A stretch of 64,000 nucleotides of DNA from Rebecca billardiae RCC1528 (lineage: Eukaryota > Haptophyta): NCBI GenBank assembly GCA_965240325.2, contig OZ251227.1, forward strand, positions 496,001 through 560,000. The letters are read 5' to 3'. Positions 9,680 to 21,059 of the stretch are shown here, piece by piece. The notes beneath the pieces are model-generated. The model was not told the origin of the DNA, did not search any database, and was given only the letters and a program-made list of their open reading frames with translations. Each line of letters opens with the position of its first letter. Positions within the stretch are counted from its first letter, which is position 1. A program made the position numbers and the translations under genes.

Positions 9680-10144
9680 TCACCTCCTCGCCACCGCTCC
9701 ACTGAGCAATCGCGCGGCGGCATCGAGGTCGCCCGCCGCCTCGAGCTCCTCGACGCGTGCCATGAGCGCGTTGAGGTCCTGCAGCGGATTTGATGGCGGC
9801 GAAGCGTCGCTCGCCGGCGCCTCTGCCACCCTGGCGCTGGTCGGTGTCGGCGGGGCGTACTGCGAGGGCGTTGGTGTCTCCACGCTCGAGTGATCACCAG
9901 TCAGCTGACCCAGCGCCGATGGAAGCCATGGCGTCCCAGGGAAGCCGAGGCTCGCGAGGCCGCTCGAAGCGGGCTCGTCGCCCTCGTCGCCTGCGTCCTC
10001 GTACGCAGGCTCGTTCATCAGCTTACGCCGAAGCGCAAGCGCGCCGTCGGGATCGTCATCATCCTCGAGGTCCACCCCGCACACCGAGCTCAAGAACACC
10101 TTGACGCTCTTCTTGAATGGCCCGGGAGAGTGCCAGTCTGCCAT
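9680..10144 (-). CDS. Small conserved-looking hypothetical protein
   Basis: 154 residues starting MADWHSPGPFKKSVKVFLSS. It has a compact N-terminal segment with hydrophobic spacing (VKVFLSSVCGVDL), an acidic cluster (EDDDDPDG), a Ser/Pro/Thr-rich middle and a C-terminal amphipathic helix (LNALMARVEELEAAGDLDAA). Codon usage is strongly GC-ending, as in neighbouring real genes. No family is recognised. It lies 113 bp from the start of the divergent flavoprotein gene, so they may share a promoter. Confidence 0.5.
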   Translation of the reverse strand: MADWHSPGPFKKSVKVFLSSVCGVDLEDDDDPDGALALRRKLMNEPAYEDAGDEGDEPASSGLASLGFPGTPWLPSALGQLTGDHSSVETPTPSQYAPPTPTSARVAEAPASDASPPSNPLQDLNALMARVEELEAAGDLDAAARLLSGAVARR

Positions 10145-10257
10145 CGCGGAGGCTGGAGAGCCTGATCCCTGGCTCCCGCGTTCCTCGTCGAGTTCCAGTC
10201 CGGCTGCAGCCTGCAGTGGCCAAGGGAGGTCCAGTGGCCCTTGCCGGAGGCCCAGGG

Positions 10258-12045
10258 ATGGCGGCGGCGGTCCAAGACCCCGCTGAGAGCTTTGGTTTGG
10301 TCGTCGTCGGGGCCGGGCCGTGCGCCCTGGCGGTGCTCAGTCGGCTCGTGCGCGACTGTCGCTGTGCCGGAATCGACGAGCGACCGATCCTGCGCTGCAC
10401 ACGCGTCCTCGACCCTGCGGGCGAGTGGCTGGGCGCGTGGCGGCGCAAGCTCGGCGCGCAGGCTGTGTCTCACCTCCGATCGCCAACGTTTGTACACCCG
10501 CACCCGTCACGCGTGATCGACGACGAGCTCGGCCGATTTGCTCGGCGGCACAATCGCCTGCACGAGCTCCTCCCGCTGCCCACCACGGACGGCGATGGCC
10601 TGCTGAGCTCGCCGCATGCGCCGCACGAGTGGCACGCTCCAAGTGTGGCGCTCTTCGACGACTTCTGCGCAGCGATGATCGCCGAGTACGGGCTGGCCGA
10701 TCTGGTGAGCCGCGGCGAGGCCGTCGAAGTGCGCCCAGACGGACGCGGCGGCGCGCTCGTCGTCCTCGCGCGCGGCCAGACGCTGCGCGCACGCGCCGTC
10801 GTGCTCGCCGTGGGCAACGGTGGCACGCCAGTCGTGCCCCGCTGGGCCTGTGGGCTCGTCGCGGGCGCGGGCGGCGGCGAGGGGCAGGCGCCCGTCGTGC
10901 ACAGCGCGTGGCTTCCCCCGCCCGAACCGCGTGGCCTGCTCTCCGTGCTCACCAGCGCGGCCGTCGGCCTGGTGCGCGCCGCGGCAGCTGCCGTGCCCCT
11001 GCCTGGCGTGCGCCCCGCACTCCGGCCGGCCGCGCGCAGCCTGCTCATTGTCGGTGGGGGCCTGAGCGCGGCGCAGCTCGCGCTGATGGCGGCGCGCGAG
11101 GCGCCTGCGCGCTTCTCCGACGTGTACCTCTGCGCACGCCGTCCGATCCGCGAGCGGCCGTACGACATCTCGAGCGCGTGGATGGGCCGGCACTGGGGCG
11201 CCGACTTTGCCCCCGAGGAGCTCGGCTTCTTCCGGGCTGGCCTCGAGGAGCGGGCGCACGTGCTGAGTGCGGCGCGCGATGGCGGCAGCGTGACGCCGTC
11301 CGCGCCGGCGCAGCTGCGATGGCTTCACGCCGCGGCGCGCCACGCCGCGCCGAGCCTCCCCACACCACCGTGGGCTGCGCGCCTCCCCTTGCCACACGCG
11401 CTCCGCGCCGTCCTCGCGCGCGCGCACAACGCGCTGTGCGCACGCGTGCACGTGCTGGAGGGCTGCGAAGTGGTGGACGCGAGCGCCCTGGATCGGGCCG
11501 AACAGGACGCACGCGTGCGCGTGCGTCTGCGTCATTCGCGTACGCTGGAGTCCACGCCCTCGCTGCAGGCACTTGACGTGCACACCGTGTGGCTGGCGAC
11601 AGGTCACCGGGTGGACGTGCCAGCACCCTGCGTGCCCGTTGGTGACCCGCTCACGAGCGCCTGCGGCGGCGCCTCAGCGGACGGGCCTGCCGCCCACGCT
11701 GTCGACGCCGAGGGGCCGTTGAGCCCGGCAACGCGTACCGGCGGACCGTCCCTCCACGCCGAGCTCGAGCTGCCCAATGGTGTGGAAGCAAGCGCGCAGC
11801 GCGGGCTGCTCTCCAGCGTGCAGCGGCACTGGCCAGCCCCAGTTGTGGCGGGCCTGCCTGTGCTGACACCCACGCTGCAGTGGGCCGTCGGCGCCCCCGT
11901 GTATGCGTGTGGCAGCCTGACGGCGCTCCAGCTCGGCCCAGATGCCTTCAACCTCGCCGGCGCAGCAGCCGGCGCGTCGCGAATTGTGAGCGACCTGCTT
12001 TCGCATGGTGCCGGCGGCGGGTCGGCGGAGTGGCTAGCTCTGTAG
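10258..12045 (+). CDS. FAD/NAD(P)-binding monooxygenase-like flavoprotein
   Basis: 595 residues with two dinucleotide-binding Rossmann motifs. The first is FAD-type, near residue 14 (LVVVGAGPCALAVLSRL), the second NAD(P)H-type, near residue 262 (LLIVGGGLSAAQLALMA). Other landmarks are AVVLAVGNGGTP, the ATG-like motif VWLATGHRVDVP, and a C-terminal DAFNLAGAAAGASRIVSDLL segment that closes the FAD domain. This layout is that of class B flavin monooxygenases and the ornithine/lysine N-hydroxylase (SidA/IucD) group, which hydroxylate amines using NADPH and O2. The substrate is unknown. The start was taken as MAAAVQDP because an earlier in-frame ATG at 10117 would overlap the divergent gene and adds only low-complexity residues. 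No targeting peptide is obvious. Confidence 0.65.
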   Translation: MAAAVQDPAESFGLVVVGAGPCALAVLSRLVRDCRCAGIDERPILRCTRVLDPAGEWLGAWRRKLGAQAVSHLRSPTFVHPHPSRVIDDELGRFARRHNRLHELLPLPTTDGDGLLSSPHAPHEWHAPSVALFDDFCAAMIAEYGLADLVSRGEAVEVRPDGRGGALVVLARGQTLRARAVVLAVGNGGTPVVPRWACGLVAGAGGGEGQAPVVHSAWLPPPEPRGLLSVLTSAAVGLVRAAAAAVPLPGVRPALRPAARSLLIVGGGLSAAQLALMAAREAPARFSDVYLCARRPIRERPYDISSAWMGRHWGADFAPEELGFFRAGLEERAHVLSAARDGGSVTPSAPAQLRWLHAAARHAAPSLPTPPWAARLPLPHALRAVLARAHNALCARVHVLEGCEVVDASALDRAEQDARVRVRLRHSRTLESTPSLQALDVHTVWLATGHRVDVPAPCVPVGDPLTSACGGASADGPAAHAVDAEGPLSPATRTGGPSLHAELELPNGVEASAQRGLLSSVQRHWPAPVVAGLPVLTPTLQWAVGAPVYACGSLTALQLGPDAFNLAGAAAGASRIVSDLLSHGAGGGSAEWLAL

Positions 12046-13266
12046 AGTACGTAGATGCAAGGCGGTAGGCGGCAGATGGCTGACCACATCGAGAAGCACT
12101 GCCTCTGTGCTCTGATCGCGCTCGGCCTCGCCGAGCACGTGACCCTCGAGAACATGCAGTGTGCGGGCTGCAAACGAGACTAGCACGCAGTGGGTCCGCG
12201 CGGGACGCCGACTGCCCACGCGCCACGCTCATGCCAGCCGTCGAGAGCGTCCGGCTGACGATGCGCAATCTCCTCGGCTGCGCTGGGCGGTCGCAGGGCA
12301 CGCAGTGCAACTGCACCGCGCGCCTGAGTGCGCGAGCGCCGCATCACAGCTCAAGCTGCGCGACCAGTGAATTTTATTATAGTCATCATCAGCAGCGCAG
12401 CGCATCAAGACGACGAGCAGCAGTCTGACCCGTGACCGTCACTGTCACTCGATGCCGTAGTCGTCTCGTTATATTCTGATTCGTCATCATATCATGCATC
12501 GATCATCAGTGTGTCGTCAGCGCAGTCGATCATCGCCGGGGAAATTCTCGCGCGCGCGTAGTCGTGGGCCGCCCGTCCGTCGCACACGAGTCGGAACGGC
12601 CTGTGAGAGAATGAGACTCACGACTCACTACTACTATAATAAGCGGCAGTCGGCACAGACGATGCCCAAGACGAGTCATCACGACTGTCGACTGTCGAGT
12701 GTAGTCCGGTATTATAATACGTTATTACGTATACGCAAGCGTGCGGCGTGCGCGGCGCTGCCGTCGGATAATGATTGTCCGAGCAGCATCAAGTCGATCA
12801 GCCTGGCACTGTGGCACTGTGCCACGGACTGCTGTGACACTACGACTGTGCGCGCACTCGTCGCCGACTCGCGCCGCGATGCGGACGCGCGTAACTCTAT
12901 CTAGAGTGTACTAGGTGCGTCCTCTCGCGCTCACCGCAGTCCACTCGCCCCAGTGGCGAGCGCGCTCGCACGCGCGCTGAACCGCGCGCTGCTGCTTGCG
13001 CTCATCATCAGAGGCAAGCTGCTCGTTGCCTGATGGGAGGCGTCGTGACGCCACTGTGCTTCCGACTCGCTCGCCGAGACGATGAGCTCGACGCAATGGC
13101 CGCTCATCGCCTGCCTGTACAGTACCACGCGCTCACGGCTCACACGCCCTCCCAGCGTGCTCGCCCCCACCACCCCCACGGGCCACCGGCGGCAGCGCGT
13201 CGTCGGCCGCGCCTCGCGCCCGGCCGCGCGCGCTCTCGTGGCCCGCGCGCCCGTGCCCGCGCGCGC
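12046..13266. other. Intergenic region, no gene recognised
   Basis: Mixed composition. 12360-12900 contains many short direct words built on GTCATC/GACTGT and a TATTATAATACG patch. Small open frames exist on both strands without domain or coding character. It separates the 3' ends of the flavoprotein and the SRP receptor gene, so it should contain both polyadenylation regions. Confidence 0.5.
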
Positions 13267-15576
13267 TCACTTCACCAGCTGCTTCACCACCATCTTGACG
13301 TTGAGGTTGCGGATGTCGCCATACGTCTGGCCGACGCCCACGAAGACGATCGGCTTGCCCGTCACGTACACCATCGAGATCGCGGCGCCGACCTTGTCGT
13401 CGATCGTGTCGAACTTGGTGAGCACGATGCCGTCGATCAGCCGGGGGTCGCGCACGCCCGAGAGGTCCTCCAGCGCCTGGTTGAATTTGGTCACCTGCCG
13501 TGCCGCGCGGCGCGCGCGGCGCGCACGCGGGCGCGCGCGTCAGCTCGGCGCAGCCTCGCTGCGCTGAGGCGGGCTGAGCCGAGGAGACGCGCGCGGTGGC
13601 ATGCGACGCTCGCGTGCGGACCTGGTCGATCGAGTCGTTGCCCACGAGCGCCTCGCCGACGAAGAGCACCAGGTCCGGCCGGTTCGAGTTGACCAGCTTC
13701 GCCAGCGCGCGCATGAGCGGCTCGTTGTCCTGCATCCGCCCGGCGGTGTCGACGAGCACAACGTCGTACCCGCTCGCCTTGGCGTGCGCGATGCCGTCGG
13801 CGGCGATGCCCGACGCGTCGCGGCCGTAGCCCTTCTCGAAGACGGGCACGTCGAGGCACTGCGCGTGCACGCGGAGCTGCTCGACCGCGCCCGAGCGGAA
13901 CGTGTCGCACGCGCACAGCAGCACCGACAGCCCGTTCGAGCGCAGGTAGTAGGCCACCTGCGGGGCAGCGCGCGGAGGGCGCGCACCGCACGCGCGGAGG
14001 GCGCGGAGGGCGCGGAGGGAGGGGCGCGCGGAGCGGCTCGCGTCGGCGCGCGGCGGTGCGCTCGGGCGGCGCAGCCGCGCGCAGCGCGGGCCGCAGCCGG
14101 CTCGGCCGCGCGCGCGCGCGCGCGCGCGCGCACCTTGGACAGCGTGGTGGACTTGCCCACGCCGTTCACGCCGAGGAAGACGACCACGTACGGCCGCTTC
14201 TTCGCCTTGGCGGCGTGCACCTCTGCGAGCACGTCGATGCGGCGGCGCGGCGTCAGGATGCGCGTGAGCGCGTCCTCGAGCGCGGTGACGGCCATCGTGC
14301 GGACGGAGGTGAAGGACGCGCACTTCTGCCCGCGCAGCGACGAGCCGACCGAGTCGCACAGCTTCACCGCGATCTCCTCCGCGACGTTCTTGCTCATGAG
14401 CCCGTCCTTGATCTTGGCGAGCACGGGCGCGAGGTCGTCGTCGTCGATCGGCCGGTTCACGTTCAGCTTGCGCAGCAGCCCGAACATGCCGCTGGGGCGC
14501 TTGGCAGAGGCGCGCTTCGCCGCGGCGGCGGCGCGCGCGCCCTCGTCCGCGCCGCCTCCCTCCTCCTCCTCCTCCTCCTCCTCCTCCTCCTCCTCCTCCT
14601 CGCCCTCCTCCCCCTCGCCGTCGTCGTCGTCCGCCAGCGGCGCGTTGAGGTCGACGGGCGCGTCACCCGCCTTGTCCGCGCCCAGCGCGGCGCGCATCTG
14701 CTGCAGCTTGGCCTCGGAGAGCTCGGCGGGCGCCTTCTTCTCGCTCGAGCGGTTGAGGTTCTTCGTGTCCTCCGGGCTGCTCCCGTCCCACGAGCGCATC
14801 TCCTTGGGCTTCTTCCCGCTCGGCGCCGCCTTGTCGCCGCCCTTGGGCGCGGCCTTGGGCGCGCGCGCCGCCCCGCGGCCGCCGCCGCCGCGGCCGCGGC
14901 CGCGCGCCGCGGCGAGGCGCGCGCGGTTCTTCGCGATGGACGCGGGCGAGCCGGGCTCCCCGCCCTCGCCGCCGTCCTCCTCGTCCCCCTCCTCCTCCCC
15001 CGCCCCGTCTTCCGCCCCGCCGTCGGCGGCCGCCGGCTGGCCGTTGGCCGCGCCGTCCGGCTTGGCGGCGGATCCGCCATCGTCCTCGTCCTCGTCGTCC
15101 TTGGCGGCGCCCTTGACGAGGCGCTGCGAGCCGGCCTTGGACTGCTGGAACTTCTTTGTCTCCTTGAACGAGCGCTGCGTCCGGTTCAAGCGCGCCGCCT
15201 GCGCGCTCTTCTCCGCCTGCTGCAGCAGCTGCAGGAACGCGGGCTCAAACTGAGCGCACGGGTACAGCGTGAAGCGCTGGCGCTGCGGCACCGAGGAGAG
15301 CAGCTTGGAGAACTCAGCTTTGGTGAGCTCGAGGAGATCGTCGATGTACCCCAGCTGTAGCATCTTCTGGTACGCGACGATCAGCAGCAGCCCCGCGTCG
15401 GGCACGCTGAGCCAGCGCAGAGTGTACGCGCCGCGCGTGTACGAGGTCTCGCCCATCCGGTCCTCGAGGAGGACGTCGTGGATCAGCGCGTCGATGCAGT
15501 TGTCCGCGAGCGGCGCGAATGTCTTGGTGAAGAGCACGATCCCGCTCTTGAGCAGGATGCAGAAGTGGTCGATCAT
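13267..15576 (-). CDS. SRPRA: Signal recognition particle receptor alpha subunit (three exons)
   Basis: GTPase of the ER-membrane SRP receptor, which docks SRP-ribosome complexes through reciprocal GTP hydrolysis with SRP54. Exons are 14134-15576, 13622-13957 and 13267-13494, all phase 0, giving 668 aa against about 640 in animals. Introns are 176 nt (GTGCGC donor, containing a (GC)12 run) and 127 nt (GTCCGC donor). Residues 1-~130 are the SRX longin-like domain that binds SR-beta. They are followed by a long charged linker with a poly-Glu tract encoded near 14565-14600 and Gly/Arg repeats. The NG domain occupies ~385-668: G1 GVNGVGKST (469-477), DTFR (499), DTAGR (551) and TKFD (619). The first intron falls four residues after the P-loop. 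The start [16 protein letters not shown] matches the family N-terminus. It is divergent from SRP72. Confidence 0.95.
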
Positions 15577-15697
15577 CGCTCGCGGAACCGGTGACGACGG
15601 CCACGCGGCCTGTAATCAGGATGGCTGACAGAGTGAGGAGGCTCAGGTCACCAGGATGATTTTCTTGCGGAAAAGAAATCCCTTCAAAAGTCCATAA

Positions 15698-17603
15698 AAG
15701 ATAACCGTAAAGAAGAAATGGTCCGCGGCCGTCCGGCCGTGCTGCGCAAACGATGTCCTCGCCAGCACTCAGCAGCGCTCCCTCTGTCCATCCAGCGCCG
15801 TGACCATCCCGCAAAGTTCCCTCACCTTCTAGACGACGATCTCTGGTTCCAGCATAGGAGACAGTCGAGGTCCGGGAGGTGTGGCCCATGCGAGTGACGG
15901 AGTGACCAGCCCGCAGCCGGCCAGTCCTCGTGTGCGGTGTGGCGCCACCTGTGCAGCACGACTTCGGGTTCCGGCATAGCTTCCCCCTGGCTGTGCTCGT
16001 GCTGGCTAACCTGACTGACGCGCATCAGTCGGCTGTGACGTCTGACACGATCCGCGGCAAACTATACGAATCTTACGAACGCGCCCTGGTGCCGGCCAGG
16101 CGCCGCAGACGCACTGCGAGCGAGCCAACCGCGCCGTGCACTGGCCGGTTGACCCACAAGTGGCCATACGGCGAGACGTCACCAGGCACCTGTCGCACGA
16201 GTCGCACGTTAATTAACGTGGTGCGCTCCCTCCGCCTCCCTGCCGATTCAGACTTGATGCCCGGCGCCACACCTGACACACACCAGCTCACTACCCCAAG
16301 GCCCAGATGTGAGAGGTAAAATGGAGTCTGGGCTGCCGGCCGGAGCCCATCAAGCAGACACGCCTGCGGCTGCTACAGCCGCAACGTGCTGGCGATGAGA
16401 CAGGGGACCAAGACCACCCCGTCCGCACCAAGCCATCCGCGATTGTGGTCATCCAGCCGCCCGAGGAGCCAGCCTCGCGCGAGCAGGCGGACGCCCGACC
16501 ACCTGAGCGCGGCACCTGGCCGCAGCACATGCCACACAACGGTGGCGCAGCTGCCAAGGGCAAGGCAACGCAGAAGGACGCAATCGTGCGGCCAGCGTCG
16601 TAGCGGGCATCCATCCAACCCACACGGGAGGCCCGCAGCCGCCTAGCAGCCCAGCCCAGCCCGTCACAGTCAGTCACAGCACTGGCTCTCGTGCAGCATC
16701 CGCACCCTGCGAGCACGGAGAGTTCAGGACGCAACGCAGGGCGGCGCGCGCGCGGCAGACGAGCCAGGCCGTCACCGCCCGCCTCCACAAGCCGCCCCCC
16801 CGCGCGCGGCGCGGCGCGCGCCGCGACCCTCGGGTCGAACCGGGACGCACTGCTCACGCCGTGGCGCAGCGCGACGGGCGCGGCGCGGCGAGGTCGCATG
16901 TGCTTCCCCCGGGGGCCTGAGCGTACTGGCTGAGGCCCCCACGCGCGGCGGACTCCGTGCGCGCCCCGCCTGATGTGCGCGCGGCGCGCAGCCGCAGCGC
17001 GCGGCGGGCCGGTGCCGGTGCGTATTCGGTCTCGTCGGCACCTGTGCTCGGTCTCGTCAAAGCGTTATACCCGCATCGGCCCCCAGGCGGCCCCCTTTAG
17101 CGCGGTCCTCGACAGCGAGGCCAACCATCGACGCTTGGAAGCCTACGGCCGCGCCAAGCGACGGCGCCGAGCGGGCGCGCGCGCGCGGCACGAGAGGTAG
17201 ACTCCCGTAGCGTGCCTCCACACCCCGCCCGCGCCAGCGCACCCGCTCCCGGCTCTCTTTCCGCTCCGCGGCGGCGCGCGGCACCCGAGCCGCACTGAAC
17301 GCGTGCACGGCGCACGCCGTGGCGCGGCGCGACGGGCGCGGCGCGGCGCGCTCGGAGTGGACTCCCCCGGGGCTCCGAGCGTACGGGCCGACGCGCCCGC
17401 GCGCGGCGCGCTCCGCCCGCGCCCCGCCAAATGCGCGTGTTATCACGAGGCGCGGGTCGGCACGCTCGGGTGCGGCGGCGCGGCCGTCGCGAGGGGTCCC
17501 CGCACTTGGCGGCGGACTGGAAGCGTCCGGACTCTCCTTGATGTTGCACAAAGCCGCGGGGGCGGCACGGTTAAATCCGGGCGTGCCCCCCCCGCGGAAT
17601 AAA
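15698..17603 (+). repeat. 1.9-kb dispersed repeat, copy A (inverted relative to 32568-34460)
   Basis: This block, starting around GATAACCGTAAAGAAG and ending at CCCCCGCGGAA, recurs as its reverse complement at about 32568-34460 with scattered substitutions and indels. One clear indel is a ~41-bp segment near 15727-15767 absent from copy B. It is GC-rich, and open frames on both strands are long, but none has a recognisable domain. No terminal inverted repeats or transposase were seen. Copy A fills almost the entire divergent spacer between SRPRA (start 15576) and SRP72 (start 17766), so it probably contains or is their shared promoter region. Confidence 0.85.
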
Positions 17604-17765
17604 ACCGATTTTCCCAAAGAGATTTTTCGGCGGCGCTCTCCGAGCTCGGGCACAAAAATGGCGGCTCGCGCCGGACTCCAACTGGATCATCAAGCCACGA
17701 GTCCACGCCCTGCGACTCTGCCCGGCGCTTGCCGCGCGCGTCGCTTGCGCGGGCCGTCCGGCGCG

Positions 17766-20270
17766 ATGGCGGCCGACCTCGCCGACCTGTATGCGCAGCT
17801 CGACTCGGAGTTCAGCGACGGGGCGCACGCCGACGCGCTCAAGCTTGCCGACCAGATCCTCGAGGCCGAGCCGCGGAGCGAGTTGGCGCTGCGCTGCCGG
17901 TGCGCATGCTTGATGCAGCTGTCGCGCACGGACGAGGCGCTCGAGCTGCTCGATGCGGAGGCGCAGCTGCTCGGCGGCACGGCGGCGCTGCCGCGGGCGT
18001 ACTGCCTCTACCAGAAGGGCGCCGTCGAGGACGCCCTGGGCGTCGTCGCGCGCGCGCTCGACGGGAGCGACGGCGGCTCGGCCGCGCGCGACGAGGCGGA
18101 CACGGCTGGCCTGCTGCACCTGCGCGCGCAGCTGCACTACAAGCGCAGCGAGTACACGCAGAGCGCCGCGTCGTACAGACAGGTGCTCGAGGGCGATCCG
18201 GGCGCCGCCTCCGACCCGGAGGTGCTCACCAACGCCACCGCCGCGCTCGTGATGGGCGGCGAGCACGCGGAGGCGATGGCTCTCTTCGGCGCGCACGGCG
18301 GCGCCAACGGCTGCTACGAGCTGGCGTACAACGGCGCGTGCGCGCAGCTGGGCATCGGCGAGCTCGGCCCGGCGGCGGAGCTTTTGGAGGAGGCGCTCGA
18401 GCTCTCCACGCGCGCCCTGCAGGCCGAGGACGGCGCCGACGCCGTCGACGACGACGAGCTCGAGGCGGAGCAGGCGGCGATCAAAACGCAGCGCGCGTTT
18501 GTGTCGCAGCGCGCGGGCGAGGACGCTGCGGCCGCCGAGGCGTACACGGCGGTGCTGCGCGTGAAGGGGCACGAGTCGATCGACAACACGGTCGCCGCCG
18601 TCGCGGCGAACAACCTCGTCGCCCTCCGCGGCGACCGCGACCTCTTCGACTCGGCCAAGCGTCTGCGAGCCGCGCTCGCCGACGCCGTCGCGGCCAAGCT
18701 CTCGTCCGCGCAGAAGCACGCGGCGATGCACAACCAGGCGCTGCTGGCGTGGCACATGAGCAAGCCGCAGGCGTGCCGCGAGTACATCGACGCGCTGGAG
18801 GCGGCGTTCCCCGAGTCGGACGTGCCCGTGCTCCTCCGGGCCACGCTGCTCTGCCGGCCCAAGGCCGCGTCGCGCGAAGCGCCCTCGGCGGAGGCGGAGC
18901 GACTGCTGTCCGCGTTTGTGAGCGCGCAGCCGGCGCGCGCGGCGCGCGTCGTGCTCGCGCTCGCGCAGATGCAGGCGCGCGCGCCGGCGGGCGGCGCGGC
19001 GAAGGGCGGCGGCGGCGCCGCCGCCGCGGCGGGCGCGCTCGCGCCGGACTCGCTTCGCCGCGCCTGTGCCACCCTCGCCTCCGCCCCGCCGCCCCTCCGG
19101 CTCGCCCCGCGCATCGTCGCGACCGCGACCGGTGTGTACGAATCGCTCGGCGACATCGGAGCGGCCACCGCCTTCCTCGACGAGACGCTCGCGCAGCTGG
19201 GCGCGGCGGCGGCGGGGTCTGGGCTGCCGCGCGAGCACCTCGTGCTGCTCCACGGCGCCTCCGCCTTCTTCGAGCGCCACCGCGAGTGGCGACGCATGGC
19301 CGACGTCGAGGGCCGGCTGCTCGCCGCGGAGCCGCGCTCGCTCGAGGCGCGCGCGAGGCTGATCGTCGCGGCCTCGCACTACGACGTCGACCTCGCGGCC
19401 GAGCACGACGCGGCGCTGCCGGACGTGGCGGGGGAGGACGAGGAGGACGAGGAGATGGTGGACATCGAGCAGCTCGAGAGCGTGCAGCTCCCCGCCGCCG
19501 GCGCCGGCGCCGGCCGCGGCGGCGGCAAGCGGCCTCAGTCTGAGCTCGAGGGCGGCGCGGACGGCGCGGCCGCGCGCGGCGCGGCGGAGGGCGGCGCGGC
19601 CGCGGCCGCGGCCAGCGCAGCGAAGCGGCGCAAGTGCGCGCGCGCGCCGCCGCGCCGCCGCGTCCGCGCGCCGCGTCGGACCCGCACGCGTGCCCGCCAG
19701 CGCGCCGCCCCGCTCTGACGGCGCGCGCCCTCCTCGGCGCACGCCCGGCCGCGCCCGCCTGGCGCGCGCGCACGTGTGCCTTTGCAGGAAGCGCAAGCCT
19801 CGGTACCCCAAGGGCTTCGACCCCGCGACCCCCGGCCCGGCGCCGGACCCCGAGCGCTGGCTGCCAAAGAAAGAGCGGAGCACGTACCGCCGCACCAAGG
19901 TGCACCGCACGCCACGCAGCCCGCCCCATGCCCCCACCGCGGCCCTCCCGGAGCGCGCGTGCCTTGCGCCTGCGCCTGCCCGCGCGCTGGATCTCACACG
20001 GGCACTCGCGGCGCATCCGGCGCATGCGCGACGTGTGCGCGCGCGCAGCGGGACAAGAAGAATGCGCAGCACATGCGCGGGCCGCAGGGCGCGAGTACCG
20101 GTGGCGCGGGGAGCAGCGCGCTCGACTTCAGCGGCCCGTCGCGCTCGGACGGCGCCGCCGGCAGCAGCTCGCAGGCGGCAGCGGCCGCGCCGCCCGTCAT
20201 GCCGCCCGAGCTGGGCGCGGGCGGCCGCGGCAAGAAGAAGAAGGGCAAGGGCAAGGGCGGTGGCTGGTGA
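17766..20270 (+). CDS. SRP72: Signal recognition particle subunit SRP72 (three exons)
   Basis: TPR-containing subunit that binds SRP68 and SRP RNA in the ribonucleoprotein that targets ribosomes to the ER. Exons are 17766-19633, 19788-19899 and 20049-20270, giving 733 aa (human 671). Introns are 154 nt (GTGCGC...TTTGCAG, phase 2) and 149 nt (GTGCAC...GCGCAG, phase 0). Residues 1-~560 are helical TPR-like repeats (for example YCLYQKGAVEDALGVVARAL). After an Ala/Gly linker comes the diagnostic RNA-binding segment spanning the first splice join: KKRKPRYPKGFDP, then PDPERWLPKKERSTYRR (~622-660). The tail is Gly/Lys-rich. An ATG 105 nt upstream (17661) is in frame, but the extra residues look like leader sequence; MAADLADLYAQLD fits the family start. 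Copy A of the 1.9-kb repeat ends ~160 bp upstream. Confidence 0.92.
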
Positions 20271-21059
20271 GGCGTGCCGAGGGCGCACGCGCACGCGGCT
20301 GCTCAGCGGAGGCGGCCGCGGCCTCTGGCGAGCGGGCGATCATTCGGCCTTGCTCTCCGACATAGTTGATGAGCGTCAGGCTGCAGGCACCGGGGCTGCC
20401 GCGCGCCGGGCGCAGCGTCCACGTGGTGACGTGCACTAGTCATCTAGTGACGCCGGTGCAGGCATCTCATGGCGACCGACTGCCGGCACGGCAGCGCCGC
20501 GCTGCAGCTGCAGTGCGGCATGCGCACTGCCAGCGCGCTTCGACCTCATTTCGCCGGTGTCGCGCTGTTACCGTGCTCGAACTAAGTCGCGAACCGTACA
20601 GACGTAGTACAGCTTCGTACTTTATTAAATAATTTATTTACTGCTTTAATTTTCAAGCGGATCGGGCGGCGGCGACGGCAGCGCCGAGCTCGCACGTGAA
20701 GTGCCGTCGCGCGCCGAGAGGCGAGACGCGCGACACTGCTGTTGCGGCTGTTGCCTCAGGACTAATCGTAGTAGTAGTACTAGTTACACTGCACAAAGAC
20801 ACCGCCACAAAGCACAAAACAGACCGGCGCAGGCAGGTGTGCGTCACGAGCGCAAGCTTTGTACTGCGGGAGTCGTCGCGCGGTCCGACGCGAGCGGACC
20901 CACCGGAACCCTTGCCGGAACGGAGTCCGGCTCTGTGCCCACTGCCCACCACCCGTGAGTACCAGTAGCACCCGGCGCACTGCGAGCTGCAGTCGCGGGC
21001 CGAGTCCAAGGCGCGTGCGCTCGGAGCGGTGCTGCGGCCCGCGCGTGCCCCCCTTGGCG
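20271..21059. other. Intergenic region between SRP72 and the GH16 gene
   Basis: 20271-20560 is GC-rich. 20560-20660 is AT-rich (TTTATTAAATAATTTATTTACT), a plausible SRP72 3' end. 20660-21059 rises in GC towards the GH16 start. No open frame with domain content was found. Confidence 0.5.

Noticed and set aside
16291-16899. Protein-coding gene within repeat copy A
   Set aside because: The frame is not conserved as a protein in copy B (different frames remain open) and is low complexity.
17571-20294. 907-codon minus-strand frame opposite SRP72
   Set aside because: Antisense openness due to GC-rich third positions; the plus strand carries recognisable SRP72 with splice-consistent exons.
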